DNA of 22,893 bases from JALOOE01 sp964423545 (GTDB lineage: Bacteria; Chloroflexota; Anaerolineae; CG2-30-64-16), in NCBI GenBank assembly GCA_964423545.1, contig CAYRFV010000056.1:1-22893 (forward strand), in the 5' to 3' direction. The notes under the pieces were generated by a model that made no database searches, had not been told where the DNA came from, and was given only the letters and a program-made list of their open reading frames with translations. Made by a program: the position numbers and the translations under genes. Shown one piece after another: positions 1 through 7,961 of this stretch; position 1 is the stretch's first letter; every line of letters begins with the position of its first letter.

Positions 1-2
1 CG

Positions 3-1109
3 ATGAACTCCAAGTCACGCGTGCACGCCGCGCTCCGGCGGCAGCCCACGGATCGGGTGCCCGTTTTCATGTGGTTTCACCCCGCCACCGCCCAACGCCT
101 TGCCGATTTGCTGGAGATCCCAGCGAGCTGTGTCGGTGAGGCGATGGGCAACGATATCAGCCAGACATGGGTCAACAACAACTATGCCATGGAGGGGATC
201 GTCCACGAACACGATGGCGAGGGGCACACCGATGCGTGGGGCATCCGCTGGGTGAAGCAGTACTTCTTCAACCAGATCGCTCACTTCCCCCTGGCCGGCG
301 CGCTGCGGGAAGCAGTCCTGGCCTACCGCTTCCCCTACGACCACGCCGAAGCGCTGCTGGCGCTGATGGCGCCGGTGGTCGCCCGCGCCGCCGATACCTT
401 CATCGGCTGCGACGTGTCGCCGTGCGTTTTCGAGATGTATTGGCGGCTGCGCGGTATGACCGACACGCTCACCGATATGGCCGCCGACCCCGACCTCGCG
501 TGGACGATGTTCGAGCGCTGCGCCGACTTCGCCAACGCCCTCGGCGCCGAAGCGTGCCGGCGCTTCCCCCTCGACTGGTACTGGACTGGCGACGACATCG
601 CTTCGCAGACCGGCATGCTGATGAGCCCGAAGCTGTGGCGGGCGCAGATCAAGCCCCACCTGGCGCGCGTCTTCGCCGTGGGCCGGGGGGCCGGGCTGCC
701 GGTGGCGTACCACTGCTGCGGCGCGCTCCGGCCGATCATTCCCGACTTGATCGAGATCGGCATGGATGTGCTCAATCCCGTGCAGAGCAATTGTCCCGGC
801 ATGGATCCGCTCGATCTCAAGCGGGAATTCGGCGGCTGCATCACCTTCATGGGTGGGGTCGACACGCAGGATCTGCTCCCGCACGGCACGGCCAATGAGG
901 TGCGCCGCGCCACTGCACGGCTGATCGAAGGCATGACCGTCGATGGCGGCGGCTACATCCTGGCCGCCTCGCACACCATTCCCCCGGAAACGCCGGACGA
1001 GAACATTTTCGCCATGTACGATGTGGCGGGAATCAGGCGTCAGGAGATCTGCGATCGGGCGGCGATGATCCGTGCCCGCTGTCGCTGCTCGACCCATCCG
1101 CTCCACTAA
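3..1109 (+). CDS. UroD/MtaA-superfamily methyltransferase-like protein (paralogue 1)
   Basis: This 368-residue protein has the overall pattern of the uroporphyrinogen decarboxylase / cobamide-dependent methyltransferase (MtaA/CmuA) superfamily. The N-terminus carries an SRVHAAL...DRVPVF-type opening. The late barrel has VAYHCCG (H237, C238, C239), LNPVQ, a GGVD strand and AASHTIPPETPDEN (H324). The HxC pair matches two zinc ligands of MtaA-type enzymes. The position where MtaA-type proteins have the third Cys appears to be His324. The HemE signature RQAGRY is absent, so heme synthesis is unlikely. The opening is typical for the family, so the ATG at 3 is accepted although its upstream region lies outside the window. 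The last 20 or so residues, rich in Arg and Cys, are an atypical tail. Its reaction is unknown; methyl transfer from a substrate or corrinoid is the family-based inference. It is one of three divergent paralogues in the window. Confidence 0.85.
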   Translation: MNSKSRVHAALRRQPTDRVPVFMWFHPATAQRLADLLEIPASCVGEAMGNDISQTWVNNNYAMEGIVHEHDGEGHTDAWGIRWVKQYFFNQIAHFPLAGALREAVLAYRFPYDHAEALLALMAPVVARAADTFIGCDVSPCVFEMYWRLRGMTDTLTDMAADPDLAWTMFERCADFANALGAEACRRFPLDWYWTGDDIASQTGMLMSPKLWRAQIKPHLARVFAVGRGAGLPVAYHCCGALRPIIPDLIEIGMDVLNPVQSNCPGMDPLDLKREFGGCITFMGGVDTQDLLPHGTANEVRRATARLIEGMTVDGGGYILAASHTIPPETPDENIFAMYDVAGIRRQEICDRAAMIRARCRCSTHPLH

Positions 1110-1192
1110 CTTCATCACGTGTCTCGGCGCCCTGCGGTGTGAGCCGACGGCAGGCAAATCGTGGTTGCCGCTGCAGCGCGAGGAGCAGGTTG

Positions 1193-1227
1193 CCATCCTG
1201 AGGCGGTGCGGGGCTGCCTCAGGATGG
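1193..1227. repeat. 12-bp perfect inverted repeat (hairpin) in the UroD1-dedA gap
   Basis: Arms at 1193-1204 (CCATCCTGAGGC) and 1216-1227 are perfect reverse complements separated by 11 nt. No T-run follows, so it is not a classical intrinsic terminator. It could be a non-canonical terminator for the upstream gene, an mRNA-end stabiliser or a protein-binding site. The rest of the 1110-1398 gap holds only the dedA promoter region. Confidence 0.6.
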
Positions 1228-1289
1228 GTGCGTCGGTGCTGGAGATGATCTGCGGGTCCGTCTCGGCGCGAATATCGATGGCCCGTTTC

Positions 1290-1318
1290 TTGACGAACGC
1301 GAATATTCAGGGGATACT
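1290..1318 (+). promoter_or_regulatory. sigma70-type promoter for the DedA-family gene
   Basis: TTGACG (1290-1295) and GATACT (1313-1318) are separated by an ideal 17-bp spacer. This predicts a transcript start near 1325 and a 5' leader of roughly 75 nt. The spacer contains the 8-bp palindrome GAATATTC (1301-1308), and CGCGAATAT occurs at both 1267-1275 and 1298-1306, so a repressor site is possible. Confidence 0.55.
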
Positions 1319-1398
1319 CCTGCGGATGTCTTCCATCCCTGTTTTGCCTGGCGGTCGGATGGGGGTTGTCTAGACGCTGCTATCTGAGGAAAAGATCC

Positions 1399-2046
1399 GT
1401 GGAATTGATCCAACAACTCGTTGACTTCATGTTGCACTTCGATGAATACCTGGCCGAAGTCATCGCGCGCTACGGCACCTGGACCCTGGTCATCCTCTTC
1501 GCGATCATCTTCATGGAGACCGGCCTGGTGGTCACGCCTTTCCTGCCGGGTGACTCGCTCATCTTTGCCGCCGGCACCTTCGCTGCACAGGGTGCATTCA
1601 GCCCCTGGGCGGTGTTCATTCTGCTTTCGATTGCTGCAGTCTTGGGGGATACCGTCAACTACTGGATCGGCCACCGGGTGGGGGCTAAGGCCTACACCGG
1701 CGAAGTGCGGTGGATCAAGAAGGAGCACATGCAGCGCACGCATGCGTTCTTCGAGAAGCATGGCGGCAAGACGATCTTCCTTGCGCGTTTCGTGCCGATC
1801 GTCCGCACCTTCGCGCCCTTCGTGGCGGGAGTCAGTCGGATGCCCTATGGGTTCTTCATCCGCTGGAACATCATCGGCGGCATCACTTGGGTGGCGATCT
1901 TCACGGCCCTGGGCTACTTCTTCGGCAACATCCCCTTCGTGCAGCAGCACTTCGAGCTGGTGATCGTGGCGATCGTGGTCATCTCCCTCGTGCCTGCCGT
2001 GGTCGAAGTGTTGCGATCTCGGAAGGAGCTGCGTCACGCGGGGTGA
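1399..2046 (+). CDS. DedA-family (VTT/SNARE-associated domain) inner-membrane protein
   Basis: The predicted protein is 215 residues, the usual DedA/YqjA size. It has the family's hallmark blocks: an ETGLVVTPFLPGDSLIF re-entrant segment, the GDTVNYWIGHRVG helix, FFEKHGGKTIFLARFVPIVRTFAPFVAG with its conserved arginines, and a C-terminal hydrophobic helix ending in a basic tail. DedA proteins act in the cytoplasmic membrane and have been linked to lipid-carrier flipping and proton-motive-force homeostasis. The GTG at 1399 is preferred because AGGA at 1387-1390 lies 8 nt upstream. A TTG at 1366 would add 11 unlikely residues and has no ribosome binding site. The gene has its own promoter and terminator, so it appears monocistronic and functionally separate from the sugar genes. 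Confidence 0.93.
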   Translation: MELIQQLVDFMLHFDEYLAEVIARYGTWTLVILFAIIFMETGLVVTPFLPGDSLIFAAGTFAAQGAFSPWAVFILLSIAAVLGDTVNYWIGHRVGAKAYTGEVRWIKKEHMQRTHAFFEKHGGKTIFLARFVPIVRTFAPFVAGVSRMPYGFFIRWNIIGGITWVAIFTALGYFFGNIPFVQQHFELVIVAIVVISLVPAVVEVLRSRKELRHAG

Positions 2047-2084
2047 TCTCCCTTCGCGGGTCCGCGCTCTCAGTGGGTTCTTTG

Positions 2085-2112
2085 CGCCCGGAGCACTGCT
2101 CCGGGCGTTTTT
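2085..2112 (+). terminator. Rho-independent terminator after the DedA gene
   Basis: CGCCCGGAG (2085-2093) pairs with CTCCGGGCG (2099-2107) around a 5-nt loop and is followed directly by five T residues (2108-2112). This is the only canonical stem plus U-tract terminator I found in the window. Confidence 0.88.
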
Positions 2113-2114
2113 CG

Positions 2115-2123
2115 TGGTACAAT
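2115..2123 (+). promoter_or_regulatory. extended -10 promoter element for lacZ
   Basis: TGGTACAAT is a TGn-extended -10 box (TACAAT at 2118-2123) just after the dedA terminator and about 64 nt before the lacZ start. The hexamer 17 bp upstream lies in the terminator stem and does not resemble TTGACA, so the extended -10 would carry the recognition. The palindrome CACGTG at 2128-2133 sits near the expected start site. Confidence 0.45.
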
Positions 2124-2170
2124 GTTGCACGTGTTCCCTGCCATCTCGGCGGGCCCACCTCGTCACAAGC

Positions 2171-2177
2171 AAAGGAG
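2171..2177 (+). promoter_or_regulatory. ribosome binding site fixing the lacZ start
   Basis: AAAGGAG lies 9 nt before the ATG at 2187. The reading frame is open far upstream, so this site decides that translation begins at 2187 rather than inside the DedA gene. Confidence 0.8.
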
Positions 2178-2186
2178 CCCTGTCCC

Positions 2187-5100
2187 ATGATCCTCTACCA
2201 GCCTCAGCACGACTGGGAAGACCTGCAGGTTCTTCAACGCAATCGCGAACCAGCCCATGCCACTCTCCTGCCGTACGCCGATGTCCAGGGCGCAATGACG
2301 GGCGAACGGGGCGCCTCCCCTTACTTTCGGCTGCTGAACGGTCACTGGCGCTTCTGCTACGTTCCGACGCCGATCGATGCGCCCGAGCAGTTTGAGAACG
2401 AGCATTTCGACGCCTCCGGGTGGGACAAGATCACTGTGCCGAGCAACTGGCAGATGCTCGGTTACGGCAAGCCGAACTACACGAACGTCCGCTACCCGTA
2501 CCCGGTCGACCCCCCTCGCGTGCCACAGGATAACCCCAGCGGCATCTACCGAAGGACCTTCGATCTGCCCGAAGTGTGGTCCGGGAAGGAGGTCTTCCTG
2601 GCGTTCGAGGGAGTGAACTCGGCCTTCTACGTCTGGGTCAACGGGAAGCAGGTCGGCTACAGCCAGGGCGCCCATTTGCCGGCCGAGTTTCGCCTGACTC
2701 CTTATCTTCGTTCCGGCGAGAACCTGCTCGTGGTGCAGGTGTTCCAGTGGTCCGACGGCGCCTACCTCGAGGACCAGGATATGTGGCGGCTCAATGGCAT
2801 CTTTCGCGATGTCTACCTGTTCGCGACGCCGGCCGTGCACATGCGCGACGTGCGCGTTCGGACCGACCTGGACGCAGCCTACACCGATGCGGTGCTGCAT
2901 GTGCAGGTGACGTTGCGGCACTACGGCGGTTCGGGCTGGGAGGGCCTGGCCAGGGCGTTGCGTGACCTGAAGCGCGAGGCGTCCGCCGGATATCGCGTGG
3001 CGGCGCGCCTGGTGGATGCGGACGGCGCCATCACGGCGCAAGGAGAGATCGGCCCCGCGGTCTCGATAGATGCGGGCGCAGAGGTGACGCTCGAGGCTTC
3101 TTTCCCGGTCGCGGCGCCGGCCAAGTGGTCGGCTGAGGAGCCGAACCTGTACGCCCTGCTGCTGACGCTGATGGGACCCGATGGCGCCACGCTCGAGGTC
3201 GAGCGCGTGAATGTCGGTTTCCGCAAGATCGAGATCAGGAGCGGTGTCTTCCTCTTCAACGGTGCGCCGATCAAGCTGCAGGGCGTCAATCGTCACGACA
3301 CGCACCCTGACCTGGGCCATGCGGTCACGCTTGAATCGATGATCCAGGATGTCGTGCTGATGAAGCAGCACAACATCAATGCCGTCCGCACGTCGCACTA
3401 CCCCAATGATCCGCGCTGGTACGACCTGTGCGATCGCTATGGGCTGTACGTGGTCGACGAGGCCGATCTTGAGTGCCACGGCTTCGGTACGGTCGGCGAG
3501 CAGGACCAGATCAGCGAGGATCCGGCGTGGGAGGCAGCGTACCTGGACCGCGCGATACGCTTGGTGGAGCGCGACAAGAATCATCCCTGCGTCATCATGT
3601 GGTCGCTCGGCAACGAATCGGGATACGGCCGCAACCATGTGGCTATGGCCGACTGGATACACCAGCATGATCCGACGATTCCGGTGCACTACGAGGGCGC
3701 AACCGGCTGGGGCAACCGATCGGGCGCAAAGCCGTTCGTGGGCGTAGTCGACGTCTACAGCACGATGTACCCTACCGTCGAGCGCATCATCCAAGAGGGG
3801 CAGCAGTCCGACAACCCCCTTCCGTTTTTCATGTGCGAGTATGCCCATGCCATGGGCAATGGCCCCGGCAACCTGAAGGAGTACTGGGACGCGATTCGCG
3901 CGCACCCGCGACTGTTGGGCGGCTGCGTGTGGGAGTGGGTCGATCACTCGGTGCGCCAGCACACCGAGAGCGGCGAGGCGTGGTTCGCCTATGGCGGCGA
4001 CTTTGGGGACCAGCCCAACGACGGCAACTTCTGCGTCGACGGTCTCAATTGTCCTGACCGCACCCCCTATCCCGGATTGATCGAGTACAAGAAGGTCCTG
4101 GAGCCGGTTCAGGTCAAGGCGGTCGACCTGGCTGCTGGCAGAGTGACCGTGGCCAATCGTTACGCTTTCCGGTCGCTGGAGCACGTGGAGTGCGCATGGC
4201 GCATCACTCGCGACGGCGAGGTGTTGCAGCAGGGCAGTGTGTCCGGGCTGAATGTCGGACCCGGCGGCGAAGCTGGGTTGACTATCCCCTACGCTCCCGT
4301 CAACCCAGTGCCGGGCGCGACCTGTTGGTTGGACTTCAGCTTCACACTGGCTGAGGACACGCTCTGGGCGAAGCGCGGCCATCAGCTCGCCTGGGCGCAG
4401 TTCGAGCTGCCTGTCGCGAAGCGGGCTGCGCCGGTGATCCGGATTGCTGAGATGCCGGCGTTGCGGGTGGACGCCGGGAGCCGCGTTCTGAGCGTCGCAG
4501 GAGACGACTTCTCGCTGGCATTCGACACGTACTACGGCACGCTGGCGGCCTGGGAGCACCACGGGATCTCGCTTGTGACGGCCGGGCCGAGGCTGAACGT
4601 GTGGCGCGCACCGACCGATAACGATGTGCACATCGCCAAGGAGTGGCAGAAGGTCGGGTTCGATCGACTGCAGCAGCGCGTTTCCAGGGTTGAGATGGTG
4701 CGGCGCGAGCGGAGCGTGGCTCAGATCGAGGTGCAGGCATCGCTTGCCGGCTACTTCCTGCGTCCGGTCTTCGATGTGACCTATCTCTATACGATCTACG
4801 GCTCGGGTGATCTGGTCGTCACGACGCGCGTGGCGCCCCTGGGCAGTCTGCCCACGCTGCCGCGCATCGGTTTGCAGATGCGGCTGCCGGGCAGCCTGGA
4901 TCGCTTTGCCTGGTATGGACGCGGGCCTCATGAGAGCTATGTCGATCGCAAGGAGAGCGCGGCGGTCGGCGTCTACGTCGGCACGGTGCACGAGCAATAC
5001 GTGCCCTACGTGCTGCCCCAAGAAAACGGGAACAAGTCGGATGTGCGTTGGGCCGCGATCACGGGGATGCGAAGAACGGGTCTACTGGCAATCGGCATGC

Positions 5101-5369
5101 CGCTGCTGAACGTAAGCGTGCATCACTACACTCCCGAAGACTTTACTGCGGCGAGGCATACGTTCGAGCTGAAGCGTCGCGACGAGACGATCGTTCATCT
5201 CGACCACGCGCACTGCGGCCTGGGCAGCAACAGCTGTGGCCCCGGTCCGCTGCCCCAGTACCTGCTCAAACCGGAGGAAACCTCCTTCAGCGTGCGGCTG
5301 AAGCCGTTCGCCTGGGAAACCTCCTCGCCGATGAGCCTCTACCGGAGCGCGCTCGAACCGTTGGCATAA
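2187..5369 (+). CDS. lacZ: Beta-galactosidase, GH2 (LacZ type)
   Basis: The 1060-residue product has the full LacZ architecture (E. coli LacZ is 1023-1024 residues). It has an N-terminal sugar-binding jelly roll (about 60-230), immunoglobulin-like domains, the TIM barrel (about 340-640) and a C-terminal beta-galactosidase small-chain domain (about 760-1050). The barrel opens with GVNRHDTHP. The acid/base Glu477 is in MWSLGNESGYG and the nucleophile Glu551 in FMCEYAHAMGNGPG, spaced like the E. coli pair. The DGAYLEDQDMWR and PTDND blocks of lactose-active enzymes are also present. It hydrolyses terminal beta-galactosides. There is no signal peptide, so it is cytoplasmic and acts on imported oligosaccharides. 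It lies between the dedA terminator and a convergent esterase gene and is probably transcribed alone. Galactan or hemicellulose galactosides are as likely as lactose. Confidence 0.96.
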   Translation: MILYQPQHDWEDLQVLQRNREPAHATLLPYADVQGAMTGERGASPYFRLLNGHWRFCYVPTPIDAPEQFENEHFDASGWDKITVPSNWQMLGYGKPNYTNVRYPYPVDPPRVPQDNPSGIYRRTFDLPEVWSGKEVFLAFEGVNSAFYVWVNGKQVGYSQGAHLPAEFRLTPYLRSGENLLVVQVFQWSDGAYLEDQDMWRLNGIFRDVYLFATPAVHMRDVRVRTDLDAAYTDAVLHVQVTLRHYGGSGWEGLARALRDLKREASAGYRVAARLVDADGAITAQGEIGPAVSIDAGAEVTLEASFPVAAPAKWSAEEPNLYALLLTLMGPDGATLEVERVNVGFRKIEIRSGVFLFNGAPIKLQGVNRHDTHPDLGHAVTLESMIQDVVLMKQHNINAVRTSHYPNDPRWYDLCDRYGLYVVDEADLECHGFGTVGEQDQISEDPAWEAAYLDRAIRLVERDKNHPCVIMWSLGNESGYGRNHVAMADWIHQHDPTIPVHYEGATGWGNRSGAKPFVGVVDVYSTMYPTVERIIQEGQQSDNPLPFFMCEYAHAMGNGPGNLKEYWDAIRAHPRLLGGCVWEWVDHSVRQHTESGEAWFAYGGDFGDQPNDGNFCVDGLNCPDRTPYPGLIEYKKVLEPVQVKAVDLAAGRVTVANRYAFRSLEHVECAWRITRDGEVLQQGSVSGLNVGPGGEAGLTIPYAPVNPVPGATCWLDFSFTLAEDTLWAKRGHQLAWAQFELPVAKRAAPVIRIAEMPALRVDAGSRVLSVAGDDFSLAFDTYYGTLAAWEHHGISLVTAGPRLNVWRAPTDNDVHIAKEWQKVGFDRLQQRVSRVEMVRRERSVAQIEVQASLAGYFLRPVFDVTYLYTIYGSGDLVVTTRVAPLGSLPTLPRIGLQMRLPGSLDRFAWYGRGPHESYVDRKESAAVGVYVGTVHEQYVPYVLPQENGNKSDVRWAAITGMRRTGLLAIGMPLLNVSVHHYTPEDFTAARHTFELKRRDETIVHLDHAHCGLGSNSCGPGPLPQYLLKPEETSFSVRLKPFAWETSSPMSLYRSALEPLA

Positions 5370-5378
5370 GGCGAGGGT

Positions 5379-5417
5379 GGGGGAGCCTCAGCCAGCCGCG
5401 ATGCTGGGCGCTCCCCC
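5379..5417. terminator. hairpin between convergent lacZ and the CE15-like gene
   Basis: GGGGGAGC (5379-5386) pairs with GCTCCCCC (5410-5417), and a nested CCAGC/GCTGG stem (5392-5396 with 5403-5407) fills the loop. It occupies the short gap between the stops of two converging genes and could end transcription from both sides. No T-run is present on either strand, so terminator activity is inferred from structure and position only. Confidence 0.45.
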
Positions 5418-5438
5418 TCCTGCGATCAGCTTTGGGAT

Positions 5439-6503
5439 TCAGGCCGCGGCGAAGGGATCACGATCATAGCGCAGCTGTGGCTGGCGCCCTCCAAAGTGCC
5501 AATCCATGAAGTCCAGCAGCGTCTCCCAATCGGCCTGGGTGTGTGCGTGTCCGCCAGCCCGATACCAGATGCCGATCCGCTCTTCGACCCCGAGGAAGCG
5601 ATAAACGGCGCGAGCAGCGACGTGGGTCTCCCAGGCGCCGGTCGGGTTGGCCCACAGGTCGCCGAGCGCCTCCGTCGTCAGAAGCAGCCGGGGCGCGACG
5701 GCAGCCTTCAGGAAGTGCTGGTCGAAAGGCAGCTCGGACTCCCGGCCGATGTACTCGCCGAAACGCGGTCCAAACCAATAGGGGAATCGCTTTACGATAT
5801 CGGCCAGCGTCTCGGAGTCAAGGCCCTGGCGCCGATAGCAGCCGGCGCCGCCGCAGCCGGAGTCGTTCGCCGCCGTCAGCGCGATCCGTTCGTCGGTGGC
5901 GCCCGCCAGCAGGCTGGCCTTCCCGCCGCGGGAATGTCCTACGACGGCGATGCGCGTCCGGTCGACGAACTCCATCTGTTCCAACACATCGATGCAACGA
6001 TGGTAGCCCCACGCCCACGCCGCCAACGCGCCGAACGTCGCTTCGGGATAGAGCGGATAGATCCCGGTCGTGCGGTCGGCGTTGGGGATATCGGCGGCGA
6101 GTTCCACCCGGTTGAACTGGGCCAGAACGTTGCCGCGTCGCAGCACTTCGCCGGCGATTTCGTCCGTCACATAGCGCCAGCACGCGTCGCCGGTGATCAC
6201 CACCGGGAAGGGGCCCTCGCCCGCGGGCGCCAGCAAGTTCAGGATGAAGCTGAAAGAACGGTCTGGCCCGGTAACCACACGGCAGGTGATGTTGCGCGCG
6301 CCGTTCAGACGGGCGACGGGGCTGGCGTGGAGCGTTTCGCCGCGTGACCGGGCTGGCGCAGGCGGCAAGCCGCCGTACTGGAGCGGAACGATCGCGTCGA
6401 GCAGCTCCTGGCGCCGCGCCCGCCAGTCCTCGCGACGCCGGACGTGCGCGCCATTCTCGAAGCGAAACAGGTCGGGCAGCGCGACCCCACTGGCATTGGA
6501 CAT
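5439..6503 (-). CDS. CE15-like alpha/beta hydrolase (glucuronoyl/acetyl-xylan esterase type)
   Basis: The 354-residue product is a serine hydrolase. The nucleophile is Ser191 in VVGHSRGGKASLLAGATDER, followed by an NDSGCGGAG block and an LPFDQH...APRLLL segment. Near the C-terminus a GGHAHT motif supplies the likely catalytic histidine. This combination resembles proteins annotated as glucuronoyl esterase (CE15) or acetyl-xylan-esterase-like. CE15 enzymes cut ester bonds between lignin alcohols and 4-O-methylglucuronate on xylan. The ATG at 6503 is chosen because AAAGGAG (minus strand, 6512-6518) precedes it; a longer start at 6596 would lie at the promoter. No signal peptide is evident, so it may act in the cytoplasm on small esters. 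It is the only minus-strand gene, divergent from the UroD2 gene. Substrate is uncertain. Confidence 0.8.
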   Translation of the reverse strand: MSNASGVALPDLFRFENGAHVRRREDWRARRQELLDAIVPLQYGGLPPAPARSRGETLHASPVARLNGARNITCRVVTGPDRSFSFILNLLAPAGEGPFPVVITGDACWRYVTDEIAGEVLRRGNVLAQFNRVELAADIPNADRTTGIYPLYPEATFGALAAWAWGYHRCIDVLEQMEFVDRTRIAVVGHSRGGKASLLAGATDERIALTAANDSGCGGAGCYRRQGLDSETLADIVKRFPYWFGPRFGEYIGRESELPFDQHFLKAAVAPRLLLTTEALGDLWANPTGAWETHVAARAVYRFLGVEERIGIWYRAGGHAHTQADWETLLDFMDWHFGGRQPQLRYDRDPFAAA

Positions 6504-6548
6504 GCTGTCTGCTCCTTTCGCAGGAAGCCGGCGGAGATTCGCCGCTGG

Positions 6549-6583
6549 GGTGCGCGTGTCGTGCGTGACGCGCGTCGCACCCG
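6549..6583 (-). promoter_or_regulatory. hairpin in the 5' leader of the CE15-like gene
   Basis: GGGTGCG (6549-6555) pairs with CGCACCC (6577-6583) and encloses a second CGCGT/ACGCG pairing. On the minus strand it lies between the predicted transcript start (about 6589) and the ribosome binding site (6512-6518). This places it as a possible structured leader controlling translation or mRNA stability. Confidence 0.35.
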
Positions 6584-6595
6584 GCTTCTCTGCCA

Positions 6596-6625
6596 TTGTA
6601 TTCGTTCATGCGCTTCCGGGCCAAT
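6596..6625 (-). promoter_or_regulatory. promoter for the CE15-like gene (minus strand)
   Basis: Read on the minus strand, TTGGCC (6625-6620) and TACAAT (6601-6596) are separated by 18 bp. This would give a leader of about 85 nt. The -10 box is the same TACAAT as in front of lacZ. Confidence 0.5.
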
Positions 6626-6676
6626 CCTGTCAGCAAGCCCGCAGGGAGGATGGCAGCGCATATTCGCTCCGCCATG

Positions 6677-6705
6677 TTGTGCGTTTCCTCAAGTAAGGGT
6701 AGAAT
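6677..6705 (+). promoter_or_regulatory. candidate promoter for the UroD2-uxuA-like operon
   Basis: TTGTGC (6677-6682) and TAGAAT (6700-6705) are separated by 17 bp, about 33 nt before the ATG at 6738. The -35 match is weak. An inverted repeat AGAAT-6-ATTCT (6701-6716) overlaps the -10 box and expected start, a plausible operator position. It faces the minus-strand promoter at 6596-6625. Confidence 0.45.
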
Positions 6706-6737
6706 CTTATCATTCTTCACCACCCACCTGGAGGCGC

Positions 6738-7961
6738 ATGCTGTCCCCTCGAGAACGCGTGATGCAGTCGCTCAACTTCAGGACACCCGACCGGCCGCCG
6801 AAGGACCTTGGCGGCATGTTATCGTCAGGCATCAGCGGCTTTGCCTATCCCAAGCTGGTGGAGGCGCTGGGACTCCCCTATCGTCTTCCCAAGATGTACG
6901 ACACGGGCCAGATGCTCGCTATGCCGGAGATCGACGTCCTCGACGCCCTCGGCGTGGATGTCGTTACGATCGTTGGTCGGGCCACTAACGCTTTTGAAGA
7001 GCCCGAGAAGTGGTTCGCCTATGACTACAATGGCCGGCTCCCCGCCCTGGTGCGAGACCCGGGCATCTATACCACGGAGCCGGACGGCACGATTCTTCGG
7101 GGCAGCACGCGCATGCCGCCGAGCTCATTCGTGTTCGATGAGCTGCACGGCGGCCAGCCACTGAACATGAATGACGAGATGCCCAAGTATGATTTGCGGG
7201 CTTACGCGGAGGGTCTGAAGGCCCGCTATCTGCGCGATGAGGAGATCGTGTCGATTCGCGCCCTGTGCCGCCGCGTGCGTGAGGCGACCGATCGCGCGGT
7301 CTTTTTCAATGAGGGCGCGCTCATCCCGCCGATGTCGATCCACGGCCACGGCGGCATGGGCATCTTCCCGGTGCTGTGCCTCACCGAACCGGACTACGTG
7401 GCCGAACTGCACGAGATCGTGACCGAGTTCGCGCTGCACAACATCCGGGCGCTGCTCCCGGAAGTGGCCCCCTACGTGGATGTCATCTGGCTGGGCAGCG
7501 ACGACTGGGGCACGCAGCGGAGCACGATCGCCTCTCCCAAGATCTTCCGCAAGCTCTTCCTCCCCTATCGCCGGCGGATCAACGATGCGTGCCACCGCAT
7601 CGCCCCCCAGGCCAAGACCTTTCTGCACTCGTGCGGAGCGATCTACGATCTGCTCGATCTGATCGTGGAGAGCGGCTTCGATGTGCTGAATCCCGTGCAG
7701 TGGACGGCGGGCGGGCACTCCTACCGCGAGTGGAAGGACAAGGCGCGTGGCCGCCTGGCGCTCTGGGGCGGAGGCGTCAACGCGCAGGGCACCCTTCTCC
7801 TGGGGACGGTAGAGGAGGTGTATGCCGAAGCCCGTGAGGTGACGCGGTGCATGAGCCGGGACGGTGGGTTTGTCTTCTGCAACATTCACAACCTTCTGGC
7901 CGAAGTCCCGCCTGAGAAGGTGATCGCGCTGTATCGGGCGGCGGAAGAGCTCACGGCATGA
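6738..7961 (+). CDS. UroD/MtaA-superfamily methyltransferase-like protein (paralogue 2)
   Basis: The 407-residue protein begins with LSPRERVMQSLNF..DRPPKD, the classic opening of UroD-superfamily methyltransferase-like proteins. This supports the ATG at 6738, which follows GGAGG (6730-6734), although the spacing is tight. The zinc-site region reads FLHSCGAIYDLLDLI (H297, C299), then VLNPVQW, a GGGVN strand and VFCNIHNLLAEVPPEKV (C381, H384). It therefore keeps the H-x-C pair plus a late His aligned with the third Cys of MtaA-type enzymes. HemE signatures are absent. It is first in an apparent operon and its stop overlaps the next start (ATGA at 7958-7961), so it is translationally coupled to the mannonate dehydratase-like gene. 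This coupling ties it to uronate or sugar metabolism. Exact substrate unknown. Confidence 0.85.
   Translation: MLSPRERVMQSLNFRTPDRPPKDLGGMLSSGISGFAYPKLVEALGLPYRLPKMYDTGQMLAMPEIDVLDALGVDVVTIVGRATNAFEEPEKWFAYDYNGRLPALVRDPGIYTTEPDGTILRGSTRMPPSSFVFDELHGGQPLNMNDEMPKYDLRAYAEGLKARYLRDEEIVSIRALCRRVREATDRAVFFNEGALIPPMSIHGHGGMGIFPVLCLTEPDYVAELHEIVTEFALHNIRALLPEVAPYVDVIWLGSDDWGTQRSTIASPKIFRKLFLPYRRRINDACHRIAPQAKTFLHSCGAIYDLLDLIVESGFDVLNPVQWTAGGHSYREWKDKARGRLALWGGGVNAQGTLLLGTVEEVYAEAREVTRCMSRDGGFVFCNIHNLLAEVPPEKVIALYRAAEELTA

Noticed and set aside
3..1109. First gene as heme-pathway uroporphyrinogen decarboxylase (HemE)
   Set aside because: The RQAGRY signature at the N-terminus is missing and a methyltransferase-like HxC zinc site is present. 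The same reasoning applies to the other two paralogues.
15..1196. Long minus-strand open frame opposite the first UroD-like gene
   Set aside because: It is antisense to a gene with clear family motifs, has His/Arg/Val-rich shadow composition and no recognisable domain or ribosome binding site.
1161..1373. 70-codon plus-strand frame in the UroD1-dedA gap
   Set aside because: It crosses the 12-bp hairpin and the dedA promoter, has no good ribosome binding site and no recognisable features.
1366..1398. TTG at 1366 as an upstream start of the DedA gene
   Set aside because: It would add an Arg/Cys-rich stretch absent from the family, and the SD at 1387-1390 fits the GTG at 1399.
2163..5021. 952-codon minus-strand open frame opposite lacZ
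   Set aside because: Its length comes from high GC at third codon positions of lacZ. The sequence is low in real protein motifs and rich in His/Arg, while lacZ on the plus strand is unambiguous.
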